A stretch of DNA of 64,000 nucleotides from Bordetella sp. FB-8. GTDB taxonomy: Bacteria > Pseudomonadota > Gammaproteobacteria > Burkholderiales > Burkholderiaceae_B. Positions 48,934 through 57,935 of the stretch are shown here, one piece after another. Made by a program: the position numbers and the translations under genes. The stretch spans positions 1,274,057-1,338,056 of the forward strand of contig NZ_KB907784.1 of NCBI RefSeq assembly GCF_000382185.1, read 5' to 3'. The notes beneath the pieces were generated by a model. The model saw only the letters and a program-made list of their open reading frames with translations. It was not told the DNA's origin and searched no databases. Numbering within the stretch: position 1 is the first letter of the stretch; each line of letters begins with the position of its first letter.

Positions 48934-49704
48934 GTGCTGGAAACCCGCGATCTCACCATTCGCTTCGGCGGCCATACGGCCGTGGATCAGGTCAGCTGCC
49001 GCTACGAGCCCGGCACGCTGACCGCTGTGGTCGGCCCCAACGGGGCCGGCAAGACGACGTACTTCAACCTGATCTCGGGGCAATTGCGCGCTGACGCGGG
49101 CACAGTCCACCTGGACGGGCGCGACCTCACGCCCCTGGGCGTCTCGGCCCGTATGCATGCCGGGCTGGGCCGCGCCTTCCAGCTGACGCAGCTGTTTCCC
49201 TACCTGAGCGTGCAGGAGAACATCAGGCTGGCCCTGCAATCGCGGGCACAGGGGGCGAGCTGGCGCCACATCCGTCTGTGGCGCGTCTGGGACACGGATC
49301 GAACACTGTTGGAGCGGGCCGACGAATTGCTCGAACGCACGCTGCTGGCGGATCGCCGCGGCCTGCCCGCCGCAAGCCTGCCGCACGGCGACCAGCGCAA
49401 ACTGGAGATCGCCATGCTGATGGCCCTGTCGCCGCGCGTCTACATGCTGGACGAGCCCACCGCGGGCATGAGCGTGGACGACATGCCCGTCATGCTCGAG
49501 CTGATTCGCGGACTCAAGCAGGACAGCGGCAAGATCATCCTGCTCGTCGAACACAAGATGGACGTCGTGCGCGAACTGGCCGACCGCATCGTGGTGCTGC
49601 ACAATGGCCGGCTCATGGCGGACGGCGAGCCGTCGGAAGTGATCGCATCGGACATCGTGCAGCAGGCCTACCTGGGCACCGCGCCCGACAGGAGCGCCGC
49701 GTGA
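48934..49704 (+). CDS. Branched-chain-type ABC transporter, ATPase (LivG-like)
   Basis: This 256-residue ATPase starts at a GTG at 48934, 8 bases after the binding-protein stop. Walker A is GPNGAGKTT, the Q-loop is in RAFQLTQLFPYLSVQENI, and Walker B is YMLDEPTAGMS. The ABC signature reads LPHGDQRKLE instead of LSGGQ, an unusual but tolerated form also seen in relatives with LSHG. Overlaps the next gene by 4 bases. Confidence 0.94.
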   Translation: MLETRDLTIRFGGHTAVDQVSCRYEPGTLTAVVGPNGAGKTTYFNLISGQLRADAGTVHLDGRDLTPLGVSARMHAGLGRAFQLTQLFPYLSVQENIRLALQSRAQGASWRHIRLWRVWDTDRTLLERADELLERTLLADRRGLPAASLPHGDQRKLEIAMLMALSPRVYMLDEPTAGMSVDDMPVMLELIRGLKQDSGKIILLVEHKMDVVRELADRIVVLHNGRLMADGEPSEVIASDIVQQAYLGTAPDRSAA

Positions 49705-50462
49705 GCGATACGCCGATGCCTTCCCTGCTCGAACTGCGCGGCGTGCACACGCACATCGGCGCCTATCACATCTTGCACGGCGTCGACTTGGCCGTGCCCC
49801 CGGGGCAGGTCACCATGCTGCTGGGCCGCAACGGCGCCGGCAAGACCACGACCCTGCGCACCATCATGGGCCTGTGGCGCATCTCGTCCGGCGAGTTGCG
49901 CCTGCAGGACCGCATCGTGGGCAACGCGGACCGGCGTATCGCCCCGCCCGATATGGTGGACCAAGGCATCGCCTACGTGCCCGAGAACATGGGCATCTTC
50001 GCCGATCTGAGCGTACAGGAAAACATGCTGCTGGCTGCCCGCAAGGCGCGCAGGGCCGCCGACCTGGATACCGCACGCCTGGATTGGATATTCGGCTTCT
50101 TTCCCGCGCTGCGCAAATTTTGGCTGCATCCGGCCGGCAAGCTGTCCGGCGGACAGAAGCAGATGCTGGCCGTGGCGCGCGCCATTGTCGAGCCGCGCCG
50201 GCTGCTGCTGGTAGACGAGCCCAGCAAGGGCCTGGCGCCGGCCATCGTGCAGAACATGATCGAGGCCTTCGCCGAGCTCAAGCGCGACGCCACCACAGTG
50301 CTGCTGGTCGAGCAGAACTTCGACTTCGCGCGCCGCCTGGGCGATCGCGTCGCGGTCATGGACAACGGCCGGATCGTGCATCACGGCGATATGGCCGAAC
50401 TCGCCCGGGACGGCTCTTTGCAGACCCGCCTGCTGGGCCTTTCCCTGGACAGCCATCAATGA
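49701..50462 (+). CDS. Branched-chain-type ABC transporter, ATPase (LivF-like)
   Basis: This 253-residue ATPase starts at a GTG at 49701 within a GTGA overlap; an ATG at 49716 is an alternative. Walker A is GRNGAGKTT, signature LSGGQKQMLAVARA, Walker B LLLVDEPSKGLAP and H-loop VEQNFDFA. It pairs with the LivG-like subunit to power the two permeases that follow. Overlaps livH by 4 bases (ATGA). Confidence 0.95.
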   Translation: MSDTPMPSLLELRGVHTHIGAYHILHGVDLAVPPGQVTMLLGRNGAGKTTTLRTIMGLWRISSGELRLQDRIVGNADRRIAPPDMVDQGIAYVPENMGIFADLSVQENMLLAARKARRAADLDTARLDWIFGFFPALRKFWLHPAGKLSGGQKQMLAVARAIVEPRRLLLVDEPSKGLAPAIVQNMIEAFAELKRDATTVLLVEQNFDFARRLGDRVAVMDNGRIVHHGDMAELARDGSLQTRLLGLSLDSHQ

Positions 50463-51469
50463 ACGCAAGCACCCATGACACGCCGCTGCCCGGCACGCGC
50501 TTGGATCCCATTCCCATGCTGATGGTCGCCGGCCTGGCGCTCATCGCCCTGCCGCTGGTCGACGGATTCTCGACCTGGCTCACGCTCACCGTGGCCGGCC
50601 TGGCCATGGGCATGATCATCTTCATTGTGGCCTCCGGCATGACGCTGGTGTTCGGCCTCATGGATGTGCTGAACTTTGGGCACGGCCTGTTCATCACGCT
50701 GGGCGCCTATGTCGCGTGCAGCGTGATGGGGGGCATGACGGGCTGGACCCAAGCGGACAGCCTGCTCGCCAACCTGGGCGCGATCTTGCCCGCCGCCGTG
50801 ATCGGAATGCTGGTCGCCGGTGCGGTGGGCGCGGTTTTCGAACGTCTCATCGTGCGGCCGGTGTACGGACAGCATCTGAAGCAGATCCTCATCACCGTGG
50901 GCGGCCTGATCGTGGGCGAAGAACTCATCAAGGCCATCTGGGGCCCGCAGACGCTACCGTTCGCGCTGCCGCAAGCCTTGAGCGGCGCCGTGCTCATGGG
51001 CGATGCCGCCGTCGAAAAATTCCGCTTGCTGGCCCTGGCCGTCGGCGTGCTGGTTCTGCTGCTCATGCTGTGGGTGCTCAACCGCACCAAACTCGGCCTA
51101 CTGATACGCGCCGGCGTGGAAAACCGCGAGATGGTCGAAAGCCTGGGCTATCGCATCCGCCATCTCTTTATCGGCGTGTTCGTGGCCGGCGCCATGCTGG
51201 CCGGCCTGGGCGGTGTGCTGTGGGGCATGTACCAGCAGGCCGTCATTCCGCAACTGGGTTCGCAGGTCAACATCCTCATCTTCATCGTGATCATGATAGG
51301 CGGCATGGGCTCGACCCTGGGCTGTCTGATCGGCTCGTTGCTGGTTGGCCTGATGGCCAACTACACCGGCTTTCTCGTGCCCAAGGCCGCGCTCTTCTCC
51401 AACATCGCCCTGCTCATCGTCATCCTGATGTGGCGGCCGCAGGGCGTCTACCCGGTCGCATCGCGCTGA
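50459..51469 (+). CDS. Branched-chain-type ABC transporter, permease (LivH-like)
   Basis: This 336-residue inner-membrane permease has about 8-9 hydrophobic segments. Family motifs are seen as GLMDVLNFGHGLFITLGAYV, RTKLGLLIRAGVENREMVES (ATPase contact loop) and GGMGSTLGCLIGSLLVGL. The ATG at 50459 overlaps the LivF stop; longer frames are shadows of the ATPase gene. Confidence 0.95.
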   Translation: MNASTHDTPLPGTRLDPIPMLMVAGLALIALPLVDGFSTWLTLTVAGLAMGMIIFIVASGMTLVFGLMDVLNFGHGLFITLGAYVACSVMGGMTGWTQADSLLANLGAILPAAVIGMLVAGAVGAVFERLIVRPVYGQHLKQILITVGGLIVGEELIKAIWGPQTLPFALPQALSGAVLMGDAAVEKFRLLALAVGVLVLLLMLWVLNRTKLGLLIRAGVENREMVESLGYRIRHLFIGVFVAGAMLAGLGGVLWGMYQQAVIPQLGSQVNILIFIVIMIGGMGSTLGCLIGSLLVGLMANYTGFLVPKAALFSNIALLIVILMWRPQGVYPVASR

Positions 51470-51491
51470 CCCTCCTTGCATCGGCCCGCCT

Positions 51492-52574
51492 ATGCCTCGC
51501 ATCCTCTCGGGCGATCTGCCCCGCAGCCGCATCCTGGCGGCGCTGCTGCTGCTGACACTGGTCGCGTTGGCGATCGCGCCCTTCCTCTTTCCCGGCCCGC
51601 GCGCGCTGGCGGTCGCGGGCAAGGTGCTGGTGTTCATCGTCCTGGTGGCCAGCTACGATCTCTTGCTGGGCTATACCGGCATCGTCAGCTTCGCCCACAC
51701 CATGTTTTTCGGCATCGGCGCATATGGTGTGGCCATCGCCAGCACCGCAATGGGTTCGAGCTGGAGCGCCATCGCACTGGGTACGGGCGCCGCGCTGCTG
51801 CTGTCCCTGGTGTTGGCCGCCGTCGTCGGACTGGTCAGCCTGAGGGTACGCGCGATCTTCTATGCCATGATCACGCTGGCCATTGCGTCGGCATTCCAGA
51901 CACTGGTGTCGCAGCTGTCCGACCTGACCGGCGGCGAGGACGGCCTGAGCTTCGACGTGCCGCGCCTGCTGAGTCCGGCTTTCCGACTATTTCAAGGCCG
52001 GGTGTTCGGCGTCGCGGTGGATGGCGGCATCGTTGGCTATTACCTCATGTTCCTGGTCTGCGCGATGCTGTTCCTGGCCATGCTGCGCATCGTCAACTCG
52101 CCTTTCGGGCGGGTGCTGCAAGCCATACGCGAGAATGCCTTTCGCGCCGAGGCCATCGGTTTTCGCACCGTGGTCTACCGCAGCGGTTCCAATGTGCTAG
52201 CCGCCGCCTTCGCCACCCTGGCGGGCGCGCTGTACGCGCTCTGGCTGCGCTACAACGGACCCGATACCACCCTGTCCTTCGAGATCATGCTCAACATTCT
52301 GCTGATGTTGGTGATCGGCGGCATGGGTACCCTGTACGGCGCGGTGCCGGGCGCGGCGATCTTCGTGCTGGCGCAAAGCTATCTACAGGATGGCCTGCGC
52401 CTGTTGCACCACGCGCTGTCCGGCCTCGGGCCGGTCGCGGCTCTTTTCCAGCCGGATCGCTGGCTACTGTGGCTGGGGCTTCTGTTCGTGCTGTCGGTCT
52501 ATTATTTCCCCACAGGCATCGCCGGCCGCCTGCGCGAGCTCGGCAGACGCGGCGTTCGCGCAGGCCCTTATTGA
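51492..52574 (+). CDS. Branched-chain-type ABC transporter, permease (LivM-like), stop codon rebuilt by IS insertion
   Basis: This 360-residue permease has many hydrophobic segments, GYTGIVSFAHTMFFGIGAYG and the ATPase-contact loop FGRVLQAIRENAFRAEAIGF. The final codons CCT-TAT-TGA run into the IS630-family element. The uninterrupted site would read CCT-TAA, so the insertion replaced the stop and added one Tyr. The protein is otherwise complete and likely functional. Last gene of the importer operon. Confidence 0.95.
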   Translation: MPRILSGDLPRSRILAALLLLTLVALAIAPFLFPGPRALAVAGKVLVFIVLVASYDLLLGYTGIVSFAHTMFFGIGAYGVAIASTAMGSSWSAIALGTGAALLLSLVLAAVVGLVSLRVRAIFYAMITLAIASAFQTLVSQLSDLTGGEDGLSFDVPRLLSPAFRLFQGRVFGVAVDGGIVGYYLMFLVCAMLFLAMLRIVNSPFGRVLQAIRENAFRAEAIGFRTVVYRSGSNVLAAAFATLAGALYALWLRYNGPDTTLSFEIMLNILLMLVIGGMGTLYGAVPGAAIFVLAQSYLQDGLRLLHHALSGLGPVAALFQPDRWLLWLGLLFVLSVYYFPTGIAGRLRELGRRGVRAGPY

Positions 52575-53686
52575 TTCGGCCCTTAAACAGTATCAAGCAG
52601 CGTACTTGACACGAGGATCGCGAAAGTAGGCTTTGACGCGTTCCGGCTCGCTGCCGATCACGGCCATATGTGCTTCAGTGGCGGCGCGAAGTTTGGCCTT
52701 GGTGCGTGCCGGTACCTTGCGACGGATAACGTGTTTGAGATCGGCGTTGAGACGTTCCTCCGGATTGAGTTCGGGGCTGTAGCTGGGTAGATAGAACACC
52801 TCCATCTGATCGACATGCTCGGCCAGCCACTGCTTGACCGGCTTGCAGTGATGCACGCCCAGGTTGTCCAGGATCAGAAACACCTTGCGCTCGGTGTCCG
52901 CGACCAGGGCCTCGAAAAACTCGATCAGCTTCTCGTGATTGAAATTGCCGTCGATGATCATCCAGCGCGCCTTGCCCTGGTTGGTCACGCTGGCCAGCAT
53001 GGACAGCTTCTGGCGCGTGCCACCCACTGCCATCGCTACCGGCGTCTTGCCTTTGGGGGCGTAACTGCGGCCACGCACATCGGTGTTCACCAGCGCCGTC
53101 TCATCACCCCAGTGAATCTCCGCACCCTCTGATTTTGCGCGTTCGGCGATGCCAGGATAGGTTTCATCCAGCCACGTGCGCACGGCTTCGGGCGACTGTT
53201 CATAGGCGCGCTTGATGGGCTTCTGCGGCGTGAAGCCCCAGCGCGCCAGATACTTTCCAACCGAGCGCAGGTGCAAGGTGATCTGGTAGTCGCGCTCGAT
53301 CAGCTCCTTCACGGCGGCACGGCTCCACAAGGCGAACTCCATCTTCAGCTGCTCCGGACGGTTGTCGCAGATCGTCTGACGGATCGTGGCTTCTTGCTCG
53401 ACGGTCAGTGCGCGTTTGTCGCCAGCGCTGCGGCCACGTTGACCTGGCGCCAGCGCCGCCATGCCCCCAGCGTTATAGCGGTCGATGATCTTGCACGTGG
53501 CTGAATAACTCAGTCCCACATCGCGCGCGATCTGCCGCTTGGTGAGCTTGCGCTTGTACGCCCGAATGACCTGGCGGCGGCGCTCGTGTTGTTCGGCCGG
53601 GCTGAGCCGGCGGGCGTCTTCGGTTTCCATGCGCTATCTGACCACAGCGCCAGCAATTAGTTCAGACTATTTATGGGCCTTATCTA
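52571..53686 (-). mobile_element. IS630-family insertion sequence with TA target duplication
   Basis: This is an 1116-bp element with imperfect terminal repeats: TTGATTCGGCCCTTAAACAG on the left, while the right end read inwards is TAGATAAGGCCCATAAATAG. TA is present at both borders (52569-52570, 53687-53688), as expected for IS630/Tc1 elements. The empty site would be the 12-bp palindrome GCCCTTAAGGGC at the end of livM. Confidence 0.88.
52593..53630 (-). CDS. IS630-family transposase
   Basis: This 345-residue transposase has an N-terminal winged/helix-turn-helix part (KRKLTKRQIARDVGLSYSAT and the HTH region to about 120) and a DDE endonuclease domain. Catalytic residues are in HWGDETALVNTD, FLILDNLGVHHCKPV and SYSPELNPEERLNADLK. 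The frame is intact. Confidence 0.95.
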   Translation of the reverse strand: METEDARRLSPAEQHERRRQVIRAYKRKLTKRQIARDVGLSYSATCKIIDRYNAGGMAALAPGQRGRSAGDKRALTVEQEATIRQTICDNRPEQLKMEFALWSRAAVKELIERDYQITLHLRSVGKYLARWGFTPQKPIKRAYEQSPEAVRTWLDETYPGIAERAKSEGAEIHWGDETALVNTDVRGRSYAPKGKTPVAMAVGGTRQKLSMLASVTNQGKARWMIIDGNFNHEKLIEFFEALVADTERKVFLILDNLGVHHCKPVKQWLAEHVDQMEVFYLPSYSPELNPEERLNADLKHVIRRKVPARTKAKLRAATEAHMAVIGSEPERVKAYFRDPRVKYAA

Positions 53687-53705
53687 TAAGGGCACAGGCC
53701 CTTTC

Positions 53706-54869
53706 CTACAGCCTGCCCTGCACGGCCGATTCGAGTATCGCCGCATAGGCCGCGGCGTCGAAGGCGATCGGGTTGGTCGCGGACGAGCCGTCGAGCACCG
53801 CCATGTCGCCGATGCGCCGGGCATCGCGCGCATCGATGCCGATGTCGGCCAGCTTGTGCGGGATGCCGATCGATGCGCGCAAATCCAGCACCCAGTCCAT
53901 GAAGCCTTTGAAGCTGGCCGCAGGCAGGTCCAGGTAGCGCGCCAATGCCGCGATTCGCTCGCCGATAGCCGATTCGTTGGCATGCAGAACATAGGGCATC
54001 AGGATCGCGTTGAGCATCCCGTGATGCGCGTCGTACAGCGCGCCCAGGGGGTGCGCCAGCGCATGCATGGCGCCCAGGCCGCGCTGGAAGGCCGTCGCCC
54101 CCATGGCCGAGGCGACGAGCATCTGTTGTCGGGCCTCCAGGTCCTTGCCGTCGCTTACTGCGCGCGGCAGATATTCCTTGATCAGGCGCATGCCTTCCAC
54201 CGAGATGCCGACCGCCATCGGGTGGTAGAACGGCGAGCAGTAGGCCTCCAGGTTGTGCGAGAGCGCGTCCATGCCGGTCGCAGCGGTCAGCTTTGCGGGC
54301 AGGCCCGCCGTCAGTTCCGGGTCCAGAATCACCACGGCCGGCAGCATGCGCGCATGGAAGATGATGCGCTTGACGTGCGCGGCCTCGTCGGTGATGACCG
54401 AGGCGCGCCCCACTTCCGAACCGGTGCCCGCCGTGGTCGGCACGGCCACCACGGGCACCATGCCGTCCACATTCACCCGCAGGTAGTTGTCGCCTACGTC
54501 TTCGAAATCCCATAGCGGGCGCGTCTGCCCCGCCATTAATGCAATCGCCTTGGCCGCATCCAGCGCCGAGCCGCCGCCGAATGCGATCACGCCGTCGTGC
54601 CCGCCGTCGCGCAGCACGCGCACGCCGTCATCGACGTTGGCGCCGGTGGGATTGCCCTTGATGCTGTGGAACTGGCCGCAAGGCAGGCCCGCGGCCTCGC
54701 ATGCGGCGCGCGCCGCGGCCACCATGGGCATGCCGGCCAGGCCGGGGTCGGTCACCAGCAGCGGGCGCTTCATGCCCAGACCCTTGCACCCGTCGGGCAG
54801 TTCGGCAATACGCCCGGGGCCGACCTTGACCGCGGTCGGGTAGTTCCAGTTGACGCTAGCGGGTTTCAT
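53706..54869 (-). CDS. Iron-containing alcohol dehydrogenase
   Basis: This 387-residue Fe-ADH (group III) enzyme is NAD(P)-dependent. The nucleotide site is GVIAFGGGSALDAAKAI, followed by VPTTAGTGSEVGRASVI. Metal ligands lie in TGMDALSHNLEAYCS, GAMHALAHPLGAL and DAHHGMLNA. The ATG at 54867-54869 has AAGGAT upstream at good spacing; an ATG 3 codons earlier overlaps that site. It follows the aldehyde dehydrogenase gene on the same strand, suggesting sequential alcohol/aldehyde steps. Confidence 0.93.
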   Translation of the reverse strand: MKPASVNWNYPTAVKVGPGRIAELPDGCKGLGMKRPLLVTDPGLAGMPMVAAARAACEAAGLPCGQFHSIKGNPTGANVDDGVRVLRDGGHDGVIAFGGGSALDAAKAIALMAGQTRPLWDFEDVGDNYLRVNVDGMVPVVAVPTTAGTGSEVGRASVITDEAAHVKRIIFHARMLPAVVILDPELTAGLPAKLTAATGMDALSHNLEAYCSPFYHPMAVGISVEGMRLIKEYLPRAVSDGKDLEARQQMLVASAMGATAFQRGLGAMHALAHPLGALYDAHHGMLNAILMPYVLHANESAIGERIAALARYLDLPAASFKGFMDWVLDLRASIGIPHKLADIGIDARDARRIGDMAVLDGSSATNPIAFDAAAYAAILESAVQGRL

Positions 54870-54905
54870 AACACTCATCCTTGTCTGACAATAGGATTGA
54901 ACGCG

Positions 54906-56294
54906 TCAGAGCGCGCGCAGATGGAAGGACTTGGGCTGCGTCAGGTGCTCATAGCCGATTACCGACAGCGATGCACCGCGCCCGGTATTCTTGACGCCGG
55001 TCCAGGCCAGCGCCGGATCCAGGTAGTCGCACCGGTTCATGAAGAACGTCCCGGTCGCTACGCGATCGCCGATGCGCACCGCGGCCTGCTGGTCTTGGGT
55101 GAATACGGCCGCGCTCAGGCCATAGGGACTGTCGTTCATCCACCGGATCGCCTCGTCGTCGTCCTTGACCGGCATGATGCCCACTACCGGGCCGAAGCAT
55201 TCGTCGTTCATCAGCGTCATGCCGTGGTCCACGTCGACCAGCAGGGCCGGCGCCATATAGGCCGTGCCTTCGCGCGCAGCCGGGAAAAAATTCGCGTCGA
55301 TCAGATTGCGCGCACCGCGCGCGAGCGCCTCGCCCAGGATCTTGCGCACGCTGTCGGCGGCCGATGTGCGCACCAGCGGCCCGAGCGTGGTTTCACTTTG
55401 CATCGGGTCGCCTAGCACGTACTGCCGCGTCAGCGCCGCAGCCTGCTCGACAAAGTCGCCGTAAAGCGACTGCGCCACATAGATGCGCTGGATGCCGCAG
55501 CACGACTGACCGGAATTGAAGAAGGCCCCGTCGACCAGCGTCTCGACCGCATGATCGAGCTTGGCATCCGCGCGTACATAGGCCGGGTCGTTACCGCCCA
55601 GCTCCAGGCCCATGCCGATGAACCGGCCGGCGGCCGTCGCCTCGACCATGCGCCCGCCGTTGACCGACCCCGTGAAGGAGACGTACCCGACCTCGGGCGC
55701 GGCGATCAGTCGCTGTGTCATCTCGTGGTTGGCGTGGACGAACTGGAACACGCCTTGCGGCAATCCCGCCTCGGTGAAGGCGCGATGCATCAGCTCGGCG
55801 CACAGGGGCGTCTGCTCCGAATGCTTGAGGATCACCGTATTGCCGGCCAGCAGCGCGGGCACAATGCTGTTGACCGCCGTGAGCAAGGGATAGTTCCATG
55901 GCGCGATGGTCAGCACGACGCCGATCGGCTCGCGTTTGATATAGCGCGTAAACCCGGCCTGCGGCGCAACCTGCACCGGCGCCAGGGCCTGGTCGGCGAT
56001 TTCCATCATGTGCCGCGCGCGTGCGGCAAAGCCGTCGACCTCGCCCGGCGTATAGCGCAGCGGCCGCCCCATCTGTCGGGTGATCGCTTGGGCCACCTCC
56101 TCCTTCATCGCGACAAAACGATCGATTGCCGCGCCGACCAAGGTCTTGCGCTGCGTCAGCGCAAGCGAGCGCCACTCGCGCTGCGCGGTCTGGGCGCGGG
56201 CCAGCAGGGCCGACAGTTCGGCCTCGCTGGCGAAAGGACGGCGCACGAGTTCACGGCCGTCGATAGGGCTGATGGTAATGAGTTCCTGTTTCAT
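54906..56294 (-). CDS. NAD(P)-dependent aldehyde dehydrogenase
   Basis: This 462-residue ALDH has the Asn region in TIAPWNYPLLTAVN, catalytic Glu in LELGGNDPAY and Cys in NSGQSCCGIQR. It resembles the succinate-semialdehyde/lactaldehyde dehydrogenase type. I use the ATG at 56292-56294 (MKQELITISPIDG); the longer frame to 56360 adds an unrelated stretch. It lies between the glutamine synthetase-like gene and the Fe-ADH, all on the minus strand. Confidence 0.92.
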   Translation of the reverse strand: MKQELITISPIDGRELVRRPFASEAELSALLARAQTAQREWRSLALTQRKTLVGAAIDRFVAMKEEVAQAITRQMGRPLRYTPGEVDGFAARARHMMEIADQALAPVQVAPQAGFTRYIKREPIGVVLTIAPWNYPLLTAVNSIVPALLAGNTVILKHSEQTPLCAELMHRAFTEAGLPQGVFQFVHANHEMTQRLIAAPEVGYVSFTGSVNGGRMVEATAAGRFIGMGLELGGNDPAYVRADAKLDHAVETLVDGAFFNSGQSCCGIQRIYVAQSLYGDFVEQAAALTRQYVLGDPMQSETTLGPLVRTSAADSVRKILGEALARGARNLIDANFFPAAREGTAYMAPALLVDVDHGMTLMNDECFGPVVGIMPVKDDDEAIRWMNDSPYGLSAAVFTQDQQAAVRIGDRVATGTFFMNRCDYLDPALAWTGVKNTGRGASLSVIGYEHLTQPKSFHLRAL

Positions 56295-56372
56295 GGGAGT
56301 CCGATATGAGGTCGATGCACGGCAATGCGGATGACAACATAAAAGGGCGCCATGCCGCAATGCATCCGGGCT

Positions 56373-57758
56373 TCAGATGATTTCGAAGTAGCGCGCCAGT
56401 TCCCAGTCGGTGACGTGGCGGCGAAATTCGCGCTCCTCCCACTCGCGCGTGGCGGCGAAATGCTCGACGAAGGCCTCGCCGAACAAGGTCCGCGCGACAT
56501 CGGACTGGCGCAGACGCTGCGCCGCATCCCAGAGCGTGTTGGGCAGCTTCAAGTGCGCGGGGAACTGCTGGGCGTAAGCGTTGCCCTGGACCATGGGTTC
56601 CGGCTCGAGTTCCCTCTCGATGCCATACAGGCCCGAGCCCAGCGCCGCAGCCAAGGCTAAATAGGGATTGGCATCGGCCGAGCCGATGCGCACTTCCACG
56701 CGCTGCGATGTATCGCTGCCGGGAATCAGGCGCAGGGCCGTGGTGCGGTTCTCCATGCCCCAAGTGGCATCGAGCGGCGCCCAATAGCCCGGTACCAGGC
56801 GCGAATAGCTGTTGACCGTCTGCGCGTACATCGCCATGAACTCGGGCAGATAGCGCTGCACACCCGCCATGAAGCGGGCCTGGGTCCTGCTCATGCCGTA
56901 AGGCTGGCTTTCGTCGAAGAAGGCCGACTTGTTCGTCTGCTTGTCGCGCAGCGATAAATGAATGTGGCCGCTCTGGCCCGGATGCTCGTGCGACCACTTG
57001 GCCATGAACGTCGCCATCATGCCGTTGCGCTGCGCCAGCGCCTTGGTAAAGGTCTTGAACAGAAAGCCTTTGTCGGCCGCCCTGGCTACCTGGTCGACCG
57101 CAAGCGCGGCTTCCAGCACGCCGGGGCCGGTTTCGGTATGCAGGCCTTCAATGGGCATGTCCATGGCTTCGCACATCTCATTTAGCTGCCGATAGAAATC
57201 GGACGCCACCGTGCTGCGCAGAACCGAATAGCCGAAGTTGCCCGGCGTCCAGTTCTGCAGGTTGCGATAGCCCTTCTCGCGCACCGATTGCGGTGTCTCG
57301 GTGAACATGAAGAATTCGTACTCGAGCGCGCCGTAAGCATCGAACCCCAGGCTGTCGGCGCGTTCCAGCACGCGATGCAGCAGTCGGCGCGGACAGACCT
57401 GCGCCGCAGCGCCCTCGAACTCGGCAAGGAAGAACAGCATGGCCTCGCCGCCCGGTCCCGGTTCCAGCGGCAGCCGGCGACAGCTCTCGGGCACGATGCG
57501 CACCTGGGCATCCGGATACGCGGTGTGCCAGCCGGTGTACTTGACGTTGTCGTACAGATGGTCGTCCAGGTCCCAGCCCAGCACAACATTGCAGAAACCC
57601 AGGCCCGACTTGAGGGCGGACAGGAATTTGTCCTTGCGCAGGTACTTGCCCCGCATCACACCGTCGATGTCGGACAGACCCACCTTGATATGCGTCAATG
57701 CGCTGGCCTCGACCAGCGCAACTGCGTCCACCACCGTTTTCACTGCGCGCTCTTGCAT
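56373..57758 (-). CDS. Glutamine synthetase family protein (gamma-glutamyl-amine ligase type)
   Basis: This 461-residue protein has the GS fold: an N-terminal beta-grasp (KVGLSDIDGVMRGKYLR), metal Glu residues in GALEYEFFMFTET and TGPGVLEAAL, HIHLSL, and ATP/substrate segments ENRTTALRLIPG and RVEVRIGSADANPYLAL. It lacks the NLYDLP adenylylation motif of housekeeping GlnA, so I infer a PuuA/IpuC-like ligase that glutamylates an amine. The ATG at 57756-57758 has GGTGGA upstream. With the aldehyde dehydrogenase it would fit an amine degradation route. Confidence 0.85.
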   Translation of the reverse strand: MQERAVKTVVDAVALVEASALTHIKVGLSDIDGVMRGKYLRKDKFLSALKSGLGFCNVVLGWDLDDHLYDNVKYTGWHTAYPDAQVRIVPESCRRLPLEPGPGGEAMLFFLAEFEGAAAQVCPRRLLHRVLERADSLGFDAYGALEYEFFMFTETPQSVREKGYRNLQNWTPGNFGYSVLRSTVASDFYRQLNEMCEAMDMPIEGLHTETGPGVLEAALAVDQVARAADKGFLFKTFTKALAQRNGMMATFMAKWSHEHPGQSGHIHLSLRDKQTNKSAFFDESQPYGMSRTQARFMAGVQRYLPEFMAMYAQTVNSYSRLVPGYWAPLDATWGMENRTTALRLIPGSDTSQRVEVRIGSADANPYLALAAALGSGLYGIERELEPEPMVQGNAYAQQFPAHLKLPNTLWDAAQRLRQSDVARTLFGEAFVEHFAATREWEEREFRRHVTDWELARYFEII

Positions 57759-57884
57759 TGTTCCACCCATGGGCCATTGTGATTGATCCACGCGCCACCA
57801 GGGCACGCGCCTGACTGCAGGCACGACCATACCACCGTCGCGCGACTCAAGGCGTAGGCATTTTCCTGGAAGAACCGCGCAGCC

Positions 57885-57918
57885 AAAAAAAAGCCAGAGG
57901 ACTTCCTCTGGCTTTTTT
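57885..57918 (-). terminator. Rho-independent terminator after rpsQ
   Basis: A perfect 9-bp stem (GCCAGAGGA with TCCTCTGGC) is flanked by A-run and T-run. On the minus strand it gives eight T residues right after the stem, 18 bases past the rpsQ stop. It should end the S10-operon transcript before the glutamine synthetase-like gene. Confidence 0.9.
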
Positions 57919-57935
57919 GCGAGACTGCAGGCAGC

